Positions 25,398 to 33,575 are shown, counted from the stretch's first letter. The stretch is DNA of 64,000 nucleotides from JBBQVS01 sp964250805 (GCA_964250805.1 CAXUHG010000004.1:1-64000), one strand, 5' to 3'. Program-made: numbers and translations. The notes: a model not told the origin generated them from the sequence alone.

Positions 25398-26090
25398 CTA
25401 GGAAGTTATATATTTATCTCTCAAATCAATCCAAAAGTGCTGTAGTAGAAATGGCGATCCCCCGAACTGACGAACTAATACATGACTAAGACGGCTTATA
25501 CCTTGTTTTTGCCAACCTTCGTAAGATGCAGAAAGCGGAGGAACAGCTTGAGGAGATGCAGCATTATTCACCTCACATAAAATTTCATCAAAATCCATAC
25601 TTTGTATATACCCAACCATCGCTCCCGATATCTCATCTTTTGCGTATCCATAATCTTCTTTGAGAAAGCGTAGTACACCATGATTTATGTAATTTTCGTT
25701 TATTATCCAATCTGAACGAGGCTTTTTACCAAGTCTTTTACACTCAATAATGAAATAACGCGCACTCCTTTTTGGATTGATTTCTGTATGATCGATAAAG
25801 CCCCAAGCAAAATCTGGAATTTTGTCTTCTCGTTGTGTTCGTATTTCATCATCAGGACTGGGAGCATTCTTTGCTTCTGCTGTAGGAGGATATTCAAACC
25901 CTCCTCCTAATTCTCGTAGTTTCCTGTTCGCTTCAAGTAAACAAAAAAATAATTCCCTATTTAAGAATACTTCGGACTTATCTAAGTTAGCATTCTTTTG
26001 AAGAATTAATAAAGCTTCTAAAAAGACCTCTAAAACTCTTTGCTCATGCTTTTTCCAGATATTTAACCGCGATAATCGTGGTTGTTTCAT
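25398..26090 (-). CDS. PD-(D/E)XK nuclease-like protein paired with a DNA methyltransferase
   Basis: 230 residues. The segment KIPDFAWGFIDHTE, followed about 14 residues later by RYFIIECKRLGKK, gives the restriction-nuclease triad D93...E116-x-K118. The N-terminal 60 residues are helical. No helicase or specificity domain. The start overlaps the methyltransferase stop by 4 bases (ATGA, 26087-26090), so the two are translated together. Probably the cleavage subunit of a two-gene restriction-like system. AT-rich and rich in AAA/TTA codons compared with neighbours outside the island, suggesting transfer. Confidence 0.72.
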   Translation of the reverse strand: MKQPRLSRLNIWKKHEQRVLEVFLEALLILQKNANLDKSEVFLNRELFFCLLEANRKLRELGGGFEYPPTAEAKNAPSPDDEIRTQREDKIPDFAWGFIDHTEINPKRSARYFIIECKRLGKKPRSDWIINENYINHGVLRFLKEDYGYAKDEISGAMVGYIQSMDFDEILCEVNNAASPQAVPPLSASYEGWQKQGISRLSHVLVRQFGGSPFLLQHFWIDLRDKYITS

Positions 26091-29000
26091 TTACTCGCCT
26101 CATACACATGCTCGTTTGGTAAATACATTGCTTGTAACATAGTAGCTTCCGCATCTTCACGAGCTGCACTACGTGTCCATAATCTTTGCTCATTACGTTT
26201 TACAATGAGAATATCAGTATCAGTCACCGCTCGCACCATTGAGTCAGTATAAATAGTCTTACTCACCGGTCGCAGAAGTACCTCACTACATTGTTTTAAA
26301 ACGTTTTGCCATTCATTTTCCTCATCCACATTTGGAATGTTGGATAAAGGATAGCCTTTCTCTTGAGTTGTAAATACAACTGCTATCATTGGTGCGTTAT
26401 TTGAGTAAATAATATGCCAGCGAAACTCTCCGTCGTCTTCAAGTTCACGATTCCACACTTGAAGAAATGTATAAATGTACGCTTCTAACCCATTTTGTAA
26501 GTTTCTATCCATAGGCAGATCATCAATAACACCTAACGAGCTTGTACATTTATACTCTACAGCTTTAACTGCGTCACTTTTTATATGATTATAAAAGTAG
26601 TCAAGTCCAAACTTACACATGTCTCGAATCAAATCGCGCTCAGCATCTAACAAACCGTAAAGGTCAAAGATAGCTTCGTCTAACTCTTGTTCTAGTGATG
26701 ATAAACTCACAAATTCAACCTGCTCCGTTAGACTCTCAAAGTTTAGGGAAAGAGGTTTCCATTGTTGGAGTTTATTTACCGCAACCTCGATTCTTTTTCG
26801 TAGCTCTAAGTTATTGGTAAATTTTATTGGTAGTTTGATAACCTCTTCGAGATGAATTTCATGATGCCATGTTCCCCAAGAGCTTGCAGTCATAAAAAAG
26901 TAATATCTAGCTAGTGATGACCATAAAATACCTATAAGTACTTTACGTTCCCACTCTTCTGTATCAACCAGTCTGATTCCGTGTATTGAATTTCGGAAAC
27001 AGTAGTTAGCATAATCAAGTCGAGCTTCTATTTGTCCATCTACCCCTTCTGCCTGAGTTATTCCCCGCTTAACTAGCAAACGCCAATCACTATAAATATT
27101 TCTATCACCGCGACGGTGAACATATTCAGGAACATCTTTTAGTACATCGTCACTGATAAGTCCATATCTGTGAAAAAATTGGATAGGTAGTTCTTTATAC
27201 CCTTTCAACCAAGTACTTGGATAATTAGCCGCTCTCTGACGAAAGCCTTGAAAACCACGTCCAGGAGTAGGCCATTCACGAGTTTGGGCAATTTGCTTCA
27301 AACTTTCGTTAAAGTTAAGGGTATTAATTAATGCAGCATCTCTATGACCACCCCACCAGTAGACTTTCCAAAGAGTTTCATTGTACTTGATATCATTTTG
27401 TTTTACCTGTCTAAGATCAGAGTAGCTTAAAATAATAGTCTGAACTTTGTCTATAAGCTCAGTCTTTTTGATAGACCAGTAATAAATTTTATGTGAGGGG
27501 TTAGGTAAGCCTACTTCATATTGAACAAAAGCAAATGGAGCATCAGCATTAAAAAATACATGACGAACGTGAACAAAATTTACAACAGTCTTAATAGTGC
27601 ATTCTTCTAACCAGCGGTGCCGAAACTTTTGACTTTTCTCTTGATGTTTGAAGAAAATACCTGTTGATACTAATAAACCACATACACCCCCTTGTTTAAG
27701 TAGGCTCAATGTTCGAGCAATAAATGCTTGTGAAAGTTCTTTGTCTCCGATAGACCAACCAAATACTTCACACCATCTTTGAGCTTGCTCTTGAGCTTCC
27801 CTCATTTCCCTTGTTGTACCTTCTTCAAATCCCCACGGAGGGTTCCCAACTATGATATCAAAGGAATGAGTATCCAAAGGCAACATTGTAGATGATTCTA
27901 ACAATCTTTTAGTTTGAACACGTCCTTTAAATCTTGAAGATGTTGTTAATATCCCCTCAAGTCCCTCGTACTCTATATCCATTAAGGAAAACGTGTTATT
28001 ATTAAATAAAATTTGATAATTATTTACCTCTTGAGGATAGTCTTCTTTATAAATTAAATTTGGAAGTTGTTTGTTTGCCATAATATCTGGAGGCTCTAAA
28101 TAATTTAAAAGAGCTAAATAAAGGCTAAAAGCTGCAACTTGAGCTGCCTCTTTATTTATCTCTATCCCCACTATTTGAGTACGAAGAATTTGCTTTAATT
28201 CATCAGAGGAAAGCGGTTTTTGTTGTTTTTGAGTTTTGTAACGTACAATCCGACGAAATGACTCTACAAGAAAAATTCCAGAACCACACGCTGGATCAAG
28301 AATTCTAGGATTCGATATAAGCCTTTCTTCCGTTAGAACTTGTGAAACTATAAAATCAACTAGAACGTTAGGTGTATATTGTGTACCCTTATCATCTTCA
28401 TTATTACCATGATAAAACTCCTCGTAAATACTACTTATAAGCTCCATTGGAATGATTTTGAAATCATAGGCCCAAAAAAACAGCGAAGGTTGTAGCAAGT
28501 TTACATCACCAAGTAAAAAACCACGAATTAAGTCAAGATGATCTTGATTGACTACCACTTCCTCTATCTCATCTTGCGGAAACATATCTCCATTAAAATC
28601 ATGAGCAAGCTTTTTAAAAAGTGCATAAGTGAAATCTTTGCTATGTAAGACACGATCATATCGTCGCTTTTCCAAATTTAGTGTTAAATCTGGCTTTTCT
28701 GGTTTCTGTGAAAGTATTTTCTGCCAATTAGGATTGTTTTCAGCAACTTTTTCAAAATAAGCAGGAGTCAAAATATCCCGGTCTTCAAGGTAACGAATAA
28801 ATATAGAACGTCCAATAAGAGCATGAGCATGTCTAGTATATTCTTGATTGAGACCAGATTTCATTAATGATTGACGAACAAATTTCAAATCTGAAATAAG
28901 TCTTCTATCAGCTCGTTCCGCAATATCCCCAAAGCGGTTGTCTGCAAAAAGACGCCCAGACTCTATCTGTTCCCGATGATAGTCACGCAATTCAGTTGCT

Positions 29001-29431
29001 ACGTCCACTGCACGCCTTACAACCTCAAGAGGTTCAATTTTCTGCCAATCTTTGACATTCTTTGCAGGAGAACTATTCAAACTATAAACACGTAGTTCAC
29101 CGGGAAGAGCCATAAAAAGGCATTGAGGACGAGACATACACCATATTCGTCTAAATGTATCAAGTTGCTCTTCCAGGCTTGGCACATCCTGAAACTCATA
29201 AAAAACAACTACAGGGTCATTATTGACAAAAAATATTGACTTTACACCAACTTTTTCAGCAAGAACAAGCCAATCACCTTTTCCCAACCAATCATCATAA
29301 TTAGTTGTAGAGTTGACACTTTTAGCAGCACCTACTAAGGTACCATCCTGAAATCCAAGACTTCGGTAAGCCTCAGTTAAAAATGCATGAGCTGATTCAG
29401 GTTGTTCGTCTAACTGACTAACATTACTCAT
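26087..29431 (-). CDS. Type IIG-like N6-adenine DNA methyltransferase (Eco57I family)
   Basis: 1114 residues. The N-terminal 330 residues (FVNNDPVVVFYEFQDVPSLE, IFIRYLEDRDILTPAYF) resemble the N-terminal and helical regions of Eco57I-type proteins, but I see no PD-(D/E)XK triad there. The methyltransferase core has motif X GTQYTP (349-354), SAM motif I DPACGSG (379-385), GIEINKEAA (422-430) and catalytic NPPW (530-533), which indicates N6-adenine methylation. A target-recognition-like region and a long C-terminal domain follow. The nuclease may have moved to the separate downstream gene. A PglX-like or type I HsdM origin is less likely, because no partner ATPase or HsdS is present. Confidence 0.8.
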   Translation of the reverse strand: MSNVSQLDEQPESAHAFLTEAYRSLGFQDGTLVGAAKSVNSTTNYDDWLGKGDWLVLAEKVGVKSIFFVNNDPVVVFYEFQDVPSLEEQLDTFRRIWCMSRPQCLFMALPGELRVYSLNSSPAKNVKDWQKIEPLEVVRRAVDVATELRDYHREQIESGRLFADNRFGDIAERADRRLISDLKFVRQSLMKSGLNQEYTRHAHALIGRSIFIRYLEDRDILTPAYFEKVAENNPNWQKILSQKPEKPDLTLNLEKRRYDRVLHSKDFTYALFKKLAHDFNGDMFPQDEIEEVVVNQDHLDLIRGFLLGDVNLLQPSLFFWAYDFKIIPMELISSIYEEFYHGNNEDDKGTQYTPNVLVDFIVSQVLTEERLISNPRILDPACGSGIFLVESFRRIVRYKTQKQQKPLSSDELKQILRTQIVGIEINKEAAQVAAFSLYLALLNYLEPPDIMANKQLPNLIYKEDYPQEVNNYQILFNNNTFSLMDIEYEGLEGILTTSSRFKGRVQTKRLLESSTMLPLDTHSFDIIVGNPPWGFEEGTTREMREAQEQAQRWCEVFGWSIGDKELSQAFIARTLSLLKQGGVCGLLVSTGIFFKHQEKSQKFRHRWLEECTIKTVVNFVHVRHVFFNADAPFAFVQYEVGLPNPSHKIYYWSIKKTELIDKVQTIILSYSDLRQVKQNDIKYNETLWKVYWWGGHRDAALINTLNFNESLKQIAQTREWPTPGRGFQGFRQRAANYPSTWLKGYKELPIQFFHRYGLISDDVLKDVPEYVHRRGDRNIYSDWRLLVKRGITQAEGVDGQIEARLDYANYCFRNSIHGIRLVDTEEWERKVLIGILWSSLARYYFFMTASSWGTWHHEIHLEEVIKLPIKFTNNLELRKRIEVAVNKLQQWKPLSLNFESLTEQVEFVSLSSLEQELDEAIFDLYGLLDAERDLIRDMCKFGLDYFYNHIKSDAVKAVEYKCTSSLGVIDDLPMDRNLQNGLEAYIYTFLQVWNRELEDDGEFRWHIIYSNNAPMIAVVFTTQEKGYPLSNIPNVDEENEWQNVLKQCSEVLLRPVSKTIYTDSMVRAVTDTDILIVKRNEQRLWTRSAAREDAEATMLQAMYLPNEHVYEASK

Positions 29432-29635
29432 TTTATCTCTACACTTCCATTAACCATCAACAAATTACAGCAAGTGGAAGATTTACATAATATATTGTTC
29501 AAAATTCCTATTTTTTCATCTTAGCACATTTGTACTTACTTGACAATGTGAACAAGGTAATCTCTTGTATAAAGATGCCGTAAGCGATAAAAAAGCCTCA
29601 GATTATGCTCTAAATAATATAATTTGCCTAAAAAA

Positions 29636-29670
29636 GTCTACTAAAGTAGCTTTTTGCTACTTTAGTAGAC
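29636..29670 (-). terminator. Rho-independent terminator downstream of the integrase remnant
   Basis: A perfect 15-bp stem (GTCTACTAAAGTAGC and complement) with a 5-base loop. On the minus strand it is followed by a T6 run. The only minus-strand coding trace upstream is the recombinase remnant. Confidence 0.75.
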
Positions 29671-29816
29671 CAAAAGCAATCAAAAGTTAATATCGTTGAC
29701 TGTTTAGAAGTGCTTTATACAACAAGCTAACTATTCCTCCCAATATCCTGTTCCAAACACCTCACCACCAGCACCACTATCAATTCGTAGCGGCGAATGT
29801 TGCTCATGAGACTTTT

Positions 29817-29987
29817 TCAATTGCCCTCTATTGTAAGCGAAGCGTAGTGGTCGGTCATCTTTAACGAACTATGCCCTAGTTGACGCCGCACATCCAAAGG
29901 GCTACGACCATTAGCTAGCTGAGACCACCTACAATTGTGAGGAGATACGCGTTTACCTGCTATCTCAGTACGTTTCTTTAGCTATTA
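29817..29987 (-). pseudogene. Tyrosine recombinase (phage-type integrase), C-terminal remnant
   Basis: Translated on the minus strand, this region reads KKRTEIAGKRVSPHNCR and then WSQLANGRSPLDVRR, QLGHSSLKMTDHYASL and a stop at 29817-29819. It therefore keeps the catalytic H-x-x-R, the L-G-H and the nucleophilic Tyr in HYASL of tyrosine recombinases. The stretch between HxxR and QLANG is shorter than in intact enzymes. An in-frame TAG lies just upstream (about 29988), and no catalytic N-terminal half precedes it. This is the decayed integrase of the island; it is too short to appear as a long frame. Confidence 0.82.
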
Positions 29988-30036
29988 AGTAACAAGTAGA
30001 GAATGCAAAAACAGCTACAAAACTGCTTAAAACGAT

Positions 30037-30044
30037 GGTATAAT
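30037..30044 (+). promoter_or_regulatory. Extended -10 promoter element of hicAB
   Basis: TGGTATAAT, a TGn-TATAAT extended -10, lies about 25 bases before the hicA ATG. No good -35 hexamer is visible, which fits extended -10 promoters. Confidence 0.5.
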
Positions 30045-30068
30045 TAGTAAAAAGTTTGTAGAGAGTAT

Positions 30069-30275
30069 ATGCCACCGAAGATTAGACAACTCAAGGCTGC
30101 ACTCAGGAAGGCTGGGTTTTCACAAATACGAACAAGAGGTAGCCACACAACTTGGTCACATCCGTCATTACCACACATCCCTGTAACACTTTCAGGAAAT
30201 GATGGAAAAGACGCTAAACCTTACCAGATTAAAGATGTGCAGAATGCCTTAAAACAACTGGGAGAAGACACATGA
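30069..30275 (+). CDS. hicA: HicA mRNA-interferase toxin
   Basis: 68 residues with the double-stranded RNA-binding-like fold of YcfA/HicA toxins: LKAALRKAGFSQIRTRGSHTTW, with catalytic His26 in the GSHxxW motif, and HIPVTLSGNDGKDAKPYQIKDVQNALKQLG at the C-terminus. It is expected to cleave mRNA in a ribosome-independent way until bound by HicB. The toxin comes first and overlaps hicB by 4 bases (ATGA), the usual order. In the AT-rich island, where it could act as an addiction module. Confidence 0.9.
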   Translation: MPPKIRQLKAALRKAGFSQIRTRGSHTTWSHPSLPHIPVTLSGNDGKDAKPYQIKDVQNALKQLGEDT

Positions 30276-30478
30276 CTCCACTACACTACTCTGTGAACAT
30301 CCAATGGAGCGACGAAAACCAAGCATTTCTCGTAGATGTTCCTGAACTACCAGGATGTCATACACACGGAGATACCTACGAAGAAGCGATCAAGAATGCT
30401 GTTGAAGTGATCGAACTGTGGATTGAAACAGCAAAGGATTTAGGCTGGCCTATTCCCGCTCCTAAAGTTACAGTTTAG
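30272..30478 (+). CDS. hicB: HicB antitoxin
   Basis: 68 residues with the HicB partial RNase H-like fold: YSVNIQWSDENQAFLVDVPELPGCHTHGDTYEEAIKNAVEVIELWI. The signature P-E-L-P-G-C and E-A-I-x-N are present. It has no C-terminal DNA-binding extension, so autoregulation must use another route or the neighbouring HicB-like protein. Overlaps hicA. Confidence 0.9.
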   Translation: MTPLHYSVNIQWSDENQAFLVDVPELPGCHTHGDTYEEAIKNAVEVIELWIETAKDLGWPIPAPKVTV

Positions 30479-30494
30479 TAAGAGGAGAAAATAA

Positions 30495-30725
30495 ATGTAT
30501 CGCTTTCTTGTCATTATTGAGCAAGGAGAGAATAGCTACGCCGCGTATTCTCCCGATCTTCCTGGTTGTGTGGCTGTTGGCATAACACGGGAAGAGGTGG
30601 AAAAGAATATGCGTGAGGCAATTGAGATGCATATTCAGGGAATGATTGAGGACAATGAGCCAATTCCTGTATCCCACAAAGAAGCTGAGTATGTAGATAT
30701 ATCTGCACCAACATCCGCTGCATAG
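30495..30725 (+). CDS. Second HicB-like protein
   Basis: 76 residues: YRFLVIIEQGENSYAAYSPDLPGC, then VAVGITREEVEKNMREAIEMHI, a second HicB domain. It is encoded 16 bases after hicB with a strong ribosome site (AGAGGAG). There is no second hicA in the window. It differs from the first HicB in nearly all variable positions, so it is not a recent duplicate. It may be a spare antitoxin for an external toxin or a modulator of this operon. Confidence 0.85.
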   Translation: MYRFLVIIEQGENSYAAYSPDLPGCVAVGITREEVEKNMREAIEMHIQGMIEDNEPIPVSHKEAEYVDISAPTSAA

Positions 30726-30760
30726 AACAATATCTACAAGATTTTTTGTTCGTATACTCT

Positions 30761-31015
30761 TCACTCAATAGCAAAGCCGCCTTCTTTGATTTCTCCTAAT
30801 ATAAATTGCTGCTTTGCTTCTTCAGACACTTGGCTAAAACCCCCATGTACGTGGGGTTGAGCCAACAAAGCATCCCAATCCTGCTCCTCTTCCTCAGTCC
30901 AATCACTCCCGATTTCTTGTCGAGCGATGGAGCAAGAATTTTCTCCATGAGTTTCTTGTATATTAGAAAGCGGAATACCTTGTACTGGTTGGCCTTCTTG
31001 ATTGACTTCGCTCAT
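30761..31015 (-). CDS. Small acidic protein of unknown function
   Basis: 84 residues, rich in Glu and Gln, with a central SDWTEEEEQDWDALLAQP motif and a C-terminal EEAKQQFILGEIKEGGFAIE. GAGAGAG abuts an ATG at 31021, so the second ATG at 31015 has better spacing. Encoded 68 bases after the 49-residue gene on the same strand, convergent with the extra hicB. I do not recognise the family. The length and acidity are like an antitoxin or an anti-restriction DNA mimic, but this is speculation. Confidence 0.5.
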   Translation of the reverse strand: MSEVNQEGQPVQGIPLSNIQETHGENSCSIARQEIGSDWTEEEEQDWDALLAQPHVHGGFSQVSEEAKQQFILGEIKEGGFAIE

Positions 31016-31083
31016 ACACATCTCTCTCGACTAAATCTTGCCATACTCAACTGTAAACTACATTGGTGAAAATAGCTGTTATC

Positions 31084-31233
31084 TTATTGAGACACACCTA
31101 GAAATGATAGCAGCATAGAAAATACCCTAGTCTTATGAGCCAACGTCTCAACCAAGGTATTTTCTATCGTAAACTCAGTCCGCTTAACCGATGTCTGTTC
31201 TAATGCCACCAATTGCTCATCATAATTAGACAA
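31084..31233 (-). CDS. 49-residue small protein with TTG start
   Basis: Reading from TTG at 31233 gives 49 residues (MSNYDEQLVALEQTSV... MLLSFLGVSQ, stop 31084-31086). Support is strong for so small a gene: GGAGGAG (31240-31246) at 6-bases spacing, and a promoter with a 17-base spacer 45 bases upstream. The C-terminal third (RVFSMLLSFLGV) is mildly hydrophobic and could be amphipathic. First gene of a probable two-gene unit with the acidic protein. Family unknown. Confidence 0.6.
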   Translation of the reverse strand: MSNYDEQLVALEQTSVKRTEFTIENTLVETLAHKTRVFSMLLSFLGVSQ

Positions 31234-31277
31234 GTTTTCTCCTCCATTCACACTACAAGGATTATCATCTATACGTT

Positions 31278-31306
31278 ATCATACCAGAACTTTACTTGTT
31301 TTACAA
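31278..31306 (-). promoter_or_regulatory. Promoter of the small-gene pair
   Basis: Minus strand: TTGTAA (31301-31306), 17-base spacer, TATGAT (31278-31283). The start point would lie about 38 bases before the TTG start codon. Confidence 0.6.
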
Positions 31307-31353
31307 GGAAGCAGTCAAAAGAAACAAAACAAAGGCAGTAGGCTTGGACAACC

Positions 31354-31413
31354 AAAAAAGGAAATCAGTAGGTCTACCTCCTGTTTCTTTGGAGATTTAG
31401 CTACTGATTTCCT
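31354..31413 (-). terminator. Terminator of the tRNA-Leu/tRNA-Val transcript
   Basis: AGGAAATCAGTAG (31359-31371) pairs with its exact complement (31401-31413) around a 29-base loop. On the minus strand a T6 run follows. It lies 57 bases after tRNA-Val. Confidence 0.7.
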
Positions 31414-31469
31414 CGGCAATATATATTGATTAAAGTGTCTTGTAGAGCTATTTGAGCAGATGTGGGAAG

Positions 31470-31543
31470 TGGGCGATTAGGGATTCGAACCCCAGACCTA
31501 CTGCGTGTAAAGCAGCCGCTCTAACCAACTGAGCTAATCGCCC
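31470..31543 (-). tRNA. tRNA-Val (anticodon TAC)
   Basis: Full cloverleaf on the minus strand: acceptor GGGCGAT/ATCGCCC, D-arm GCTC...GAGC, anticodon stem GCTGC/GCAGT with loop TTTACAC, T-arm with GTTCGAATC, discriminator A. CCA is not encoded. 74 bases. It ends the island, and its 3' half has a degenerate echo at 25216-25247. Confidence 0.95.
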
Positions 31544-31572
31544 TTGCTTGAAGGGGAGATGTCGTGAAAAAG

Positions 31573-31652
31573 TGTCCTCGACTGGACTCGAACCAGCACG
31601 CCTCTCGGCACAGGCCCTCAACCTGCCGCGTATACCATTCCGCCACGAGGAC
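31573..31652 (-). tRNA. tRNA-Leu (anticodon GAG)
   Basis: Minus strand: acceptor GTCCTCG/CGAGGAC, anticodon stem GCAGG/CCTGT with loop TTGAGGG, a short class II variable arm (GCCGAGAGGC) and a T-arm with GTTCGAGTC. CCA is not encoded. 80 bases. It is 29 bases upstream of tRNA-Val in the same transcript. Confidence 0.93.
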
Positions 31653-31680
31653 TCGTTGGCTGTCACGAATGACAGTGGCA

Positions 31681-31709
31681 ATATTACACCTTTCCTTGCG
31701 CTTTGTCAA
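31681..31709 (-). promoter_or_regulatory. Promoter of the tRNA-Leu/tRNA-Val operon
   Basis: Minus strand: consensus TTGACA (31704-31709), 17-base spacer, TAATAT (31681-31686). About 30 bases before tRNA-Leu. Confidence 0.75.
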
Positions 31710-31914
31710 CTGGTTTGGACGCCTCTTTGCAATGACTTTCACTCGGATACTGGTATTAGCACACATTTGACTTGACAGAATGCTTGAGACTTGTGTACGC
31801 TATAAGTCCCAGACTTCGTAGGAATAGCCGGTAGCGCGAATTCTGTAGCCGTAGAGAAAGAAACTTCAGTTCAGCTAAACACACGTTTCCAAGAGGTTCT
31901 CGAAAGGTGCTTGC

Positions 31915-33039
31915 ATGAAACCACGTTTTACGCTCGGAGTCGAAGAAGAATTTCAGATGGTGGATAAACACACTGGTCAGCTTGCCTCTCACATTCATAC
32001 GATCCTGGAAAAAGGCACACCTATTCTCGGAGAGAGCATCAAGGCGGAGATGCTGCAATCGACCGTTGAACTCGTTACCGATGTGTGCCCAACAATGCAT
32101 GATGCACGACGCGAGGTACAGCGACTACGTAATGCGCTCGCGCGGATGGTCGATGAGGAAGGTCTGGCACTCATTAGCGCGGGCACTCATCCCAATGCCC
32201 GTTGGCAGGATCAGCAGCGAACTCATAATGATCGCTATCTCTTGCTGGAAGAGGAATATCAAGATGTGGGTCGCTCAATCTTGATATTTGGTCTGCATGT
32301 ACACGTTGGTATAGAAGAGCGTTCGATCACCATTCCACTCATGAATCAGGTACGGACATGGCTTCCGCACCTGCTTGCAATCTCGTCGAACTCGCCGTTC
32401 TGGGCGGATCGCTATTCAGGTACAAAATCGTATCGTGCGGTGGTGTGGAAACGCTTTCCACGCTCTGGCATTCCTGATACGTTCACCTCCATGAACGACT
32501 TTGACAACTATGTCGAACACCTGATACGCACTGGTTGCATCGACAATGGCAAGCGCATCTGGTGGGATGTACGTCCACACGCCTTCTTCAATACTCTCGA
32601 GTTTCGCATCTGCGATATGCCTGCCACCATTGAGGATACGATGGGAATCGTGGCTCTCTGTCAGGCACTCGTAGCAAAACTGCACTGGCTCTACACGCAC
32701 AACATGGCGACGCATGTGTTGCCACGTCACTTTCTTGAGGAGAACAAGTGGCGTGCCATGCGCTACGGACTCGACGCCGAGGTAGTTGACTTCGTACAGG
32801 AACGCCGCCTGAGTATGCGCGAATCTATCGAAGAACTGCTTGACTTTGTGGAAGACGTAATCGACGACCTCGGCAGCCGTCGAGAGATCAACTATCTCCG
32901 TGACCTGCTAGAAGACCCACGCGGCACCGGAGCTGACCGCCAAATCGCCGTATATAACCAAACGAACGATACACAAGCCGTAACAAACTTCTTGATGCAA
33001 CAAACAATGCAAGGTATGACACTGCACACTACACGCTAA
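31915..33039 (+). CDS. Carboxylate-amine ligase, glutamate-cysteine ligase 2 (YbdK) family
   Basis: 374 residues, the usual length for YbdK-type GCS2 ligases, which join glutamate or another carboxylate to an amine with ATP. The N-terminus FTLGVEEEFQMVD is the hallmark (catalytic/metal acids EEE). LHVHVG (about 120-125), SSNSPFWADRYSG and WWDVRPHAFFNTLEFRICD follow. Weak glutathione synthesis or an unknown peptide bond is possible; family members have broad or undefined substrates. The stop codon is in the stem of the terminator at 33035-33088. Confidence 0.9.
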   Translation: MKPRFTLGVEEEFQMVDKHTGQLASHIHTILEKGTPILGESIKAEMLQSTVELVTDVCPTMHDARREVQRLRNALARMVDEEGLALISAGTHPNARWQDQQRTHNDRYLLLEEEYQDVGRSILIFGLHVHVGIEERSITIPLMNQVRTWLPHLLAISSNSPFWADRYSGTKSYRAVVWKRFPRSGIPDTFTSMNDFDNYVEHLIRTGCIDNGKRIWWDVRPHAFFNTLEFRICDMPATIEDTMGIVALCQALVAKLHWLYTHNMATHVLPRHFLEENKWRAMRYGLDAEVVDFVQERRLSMRESIEELLDFVEDVIDDLGSRREINYLRDLLEDPRGTGADRQIAVYNQTNDTQAVTNFLMQQTMQGMTLHTTR

Positions 33040-33088
33040 TAAATTTTCAGAGCGATGGCGGATGCCATCGCTCTGAAAATTTATTAGC
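33035..33088. terminator. 25-bp palindromic terminator containing both stop codons
   Basis: Arms 33035-33059 and 33064-33088 are perfectly complementary, with a 4-base loop. The left arm holds the TAA of the ligase gene (33037-33039), the right arm the TAA of the zinc-ribbon gene (33084-33086). Confidence 0.9.
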
Positions 33089-33575
33089 TGCCGTATTGCA
33101 TCTTCCATTGCATCTGTGATTGTTGCAGACCAATCAGTTCTTGCTCTAGCTGAATAATTTGTTGCTGCAACTGCTGCTTCTGCTGTTGTGGGCCAAGCAA
33201 ACGCATATCCTCAAACCACTTATAACCATGCTTTAGAATGCCTTCTGGCACGAAGGCCGCGGTCTGGTTGTATTGTGCGCGTGTCGCCGACATCTTCGTA
33301 TTGACCTCTTTGAGATACAGCTTCATCTGCTTGATTTGAAGTTTCAGTTGCTTGATCTGGTCTTTATAAGGGTCTTGTGTCCTGGTACTTCGCGTGTATC
33401 CTCTACTCCTCGGAGTACGAGGAGCCGGAGCTTGTTCCTCTTGTTGATCATATATCGGATAGGGATCAATCGGGGGTCTTTGCATCACAGCCCCAGGAGC
33501 TTGTAGCGCACTGCCACAATTTTGACAAAAGCGTGCGCCATCTTGATTGTGCGCTCCGCAATTAGCGCAATACAT
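33084..33575 (-). CDS. Zinc-ribbon coiled-coil protein
   Basis: 163 residues. The N-terminal double CxxC zinc ribbon MYCANCGAHNQDGARFCQNC is common in small bacterial scaffold proteins. A proline-rich linker (residues 25-65) is followed by a lysine/glutamine-rich coiled coil (KDQIKQLKLQIKQMKLYLKE) and a second Q-rich helix (PQQQKQQLQQQIIQLEQEL). No catalytic motif. It lies 107 bases after kwaB on the same strand, behind a hairpin, so it is not clearly part of that operon. Function unknown. Confidence 0.75.
   Translation of the reverse strand: MYCANCGAHNQDGARFCQNCGSALQAPGAVMQRPPIDPYPIYDQQEEQAPAPRTPRSRGYTRSTRTQDPYKDQIKQLKLQIKQMKLYLKEVNTKMSATRAQYNQTAAFVPEGILKHGYKWFEDMRLLGPQQQKQQLQQQIIQLEQELIGLQQSQMQWKMQYGS

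Larger units (their letters stand above)
29432..30068. other. Spacer between the methyltransferase gene and hicA
   Basis: 637 AT-rich bases. It contains the methyltransferase upstream region (29432-29600), a hairpin terminator (29636-29670), a decayed tyrosine recombinase tail (29817-29987) and the hicA promoter. Nothing else is seen. Confidence 0.6.

Noticed and set aside
25216..31543. Prophage
   Set aside because: Apart from the integrase tail no phage structural, lysis or replication gene is present.
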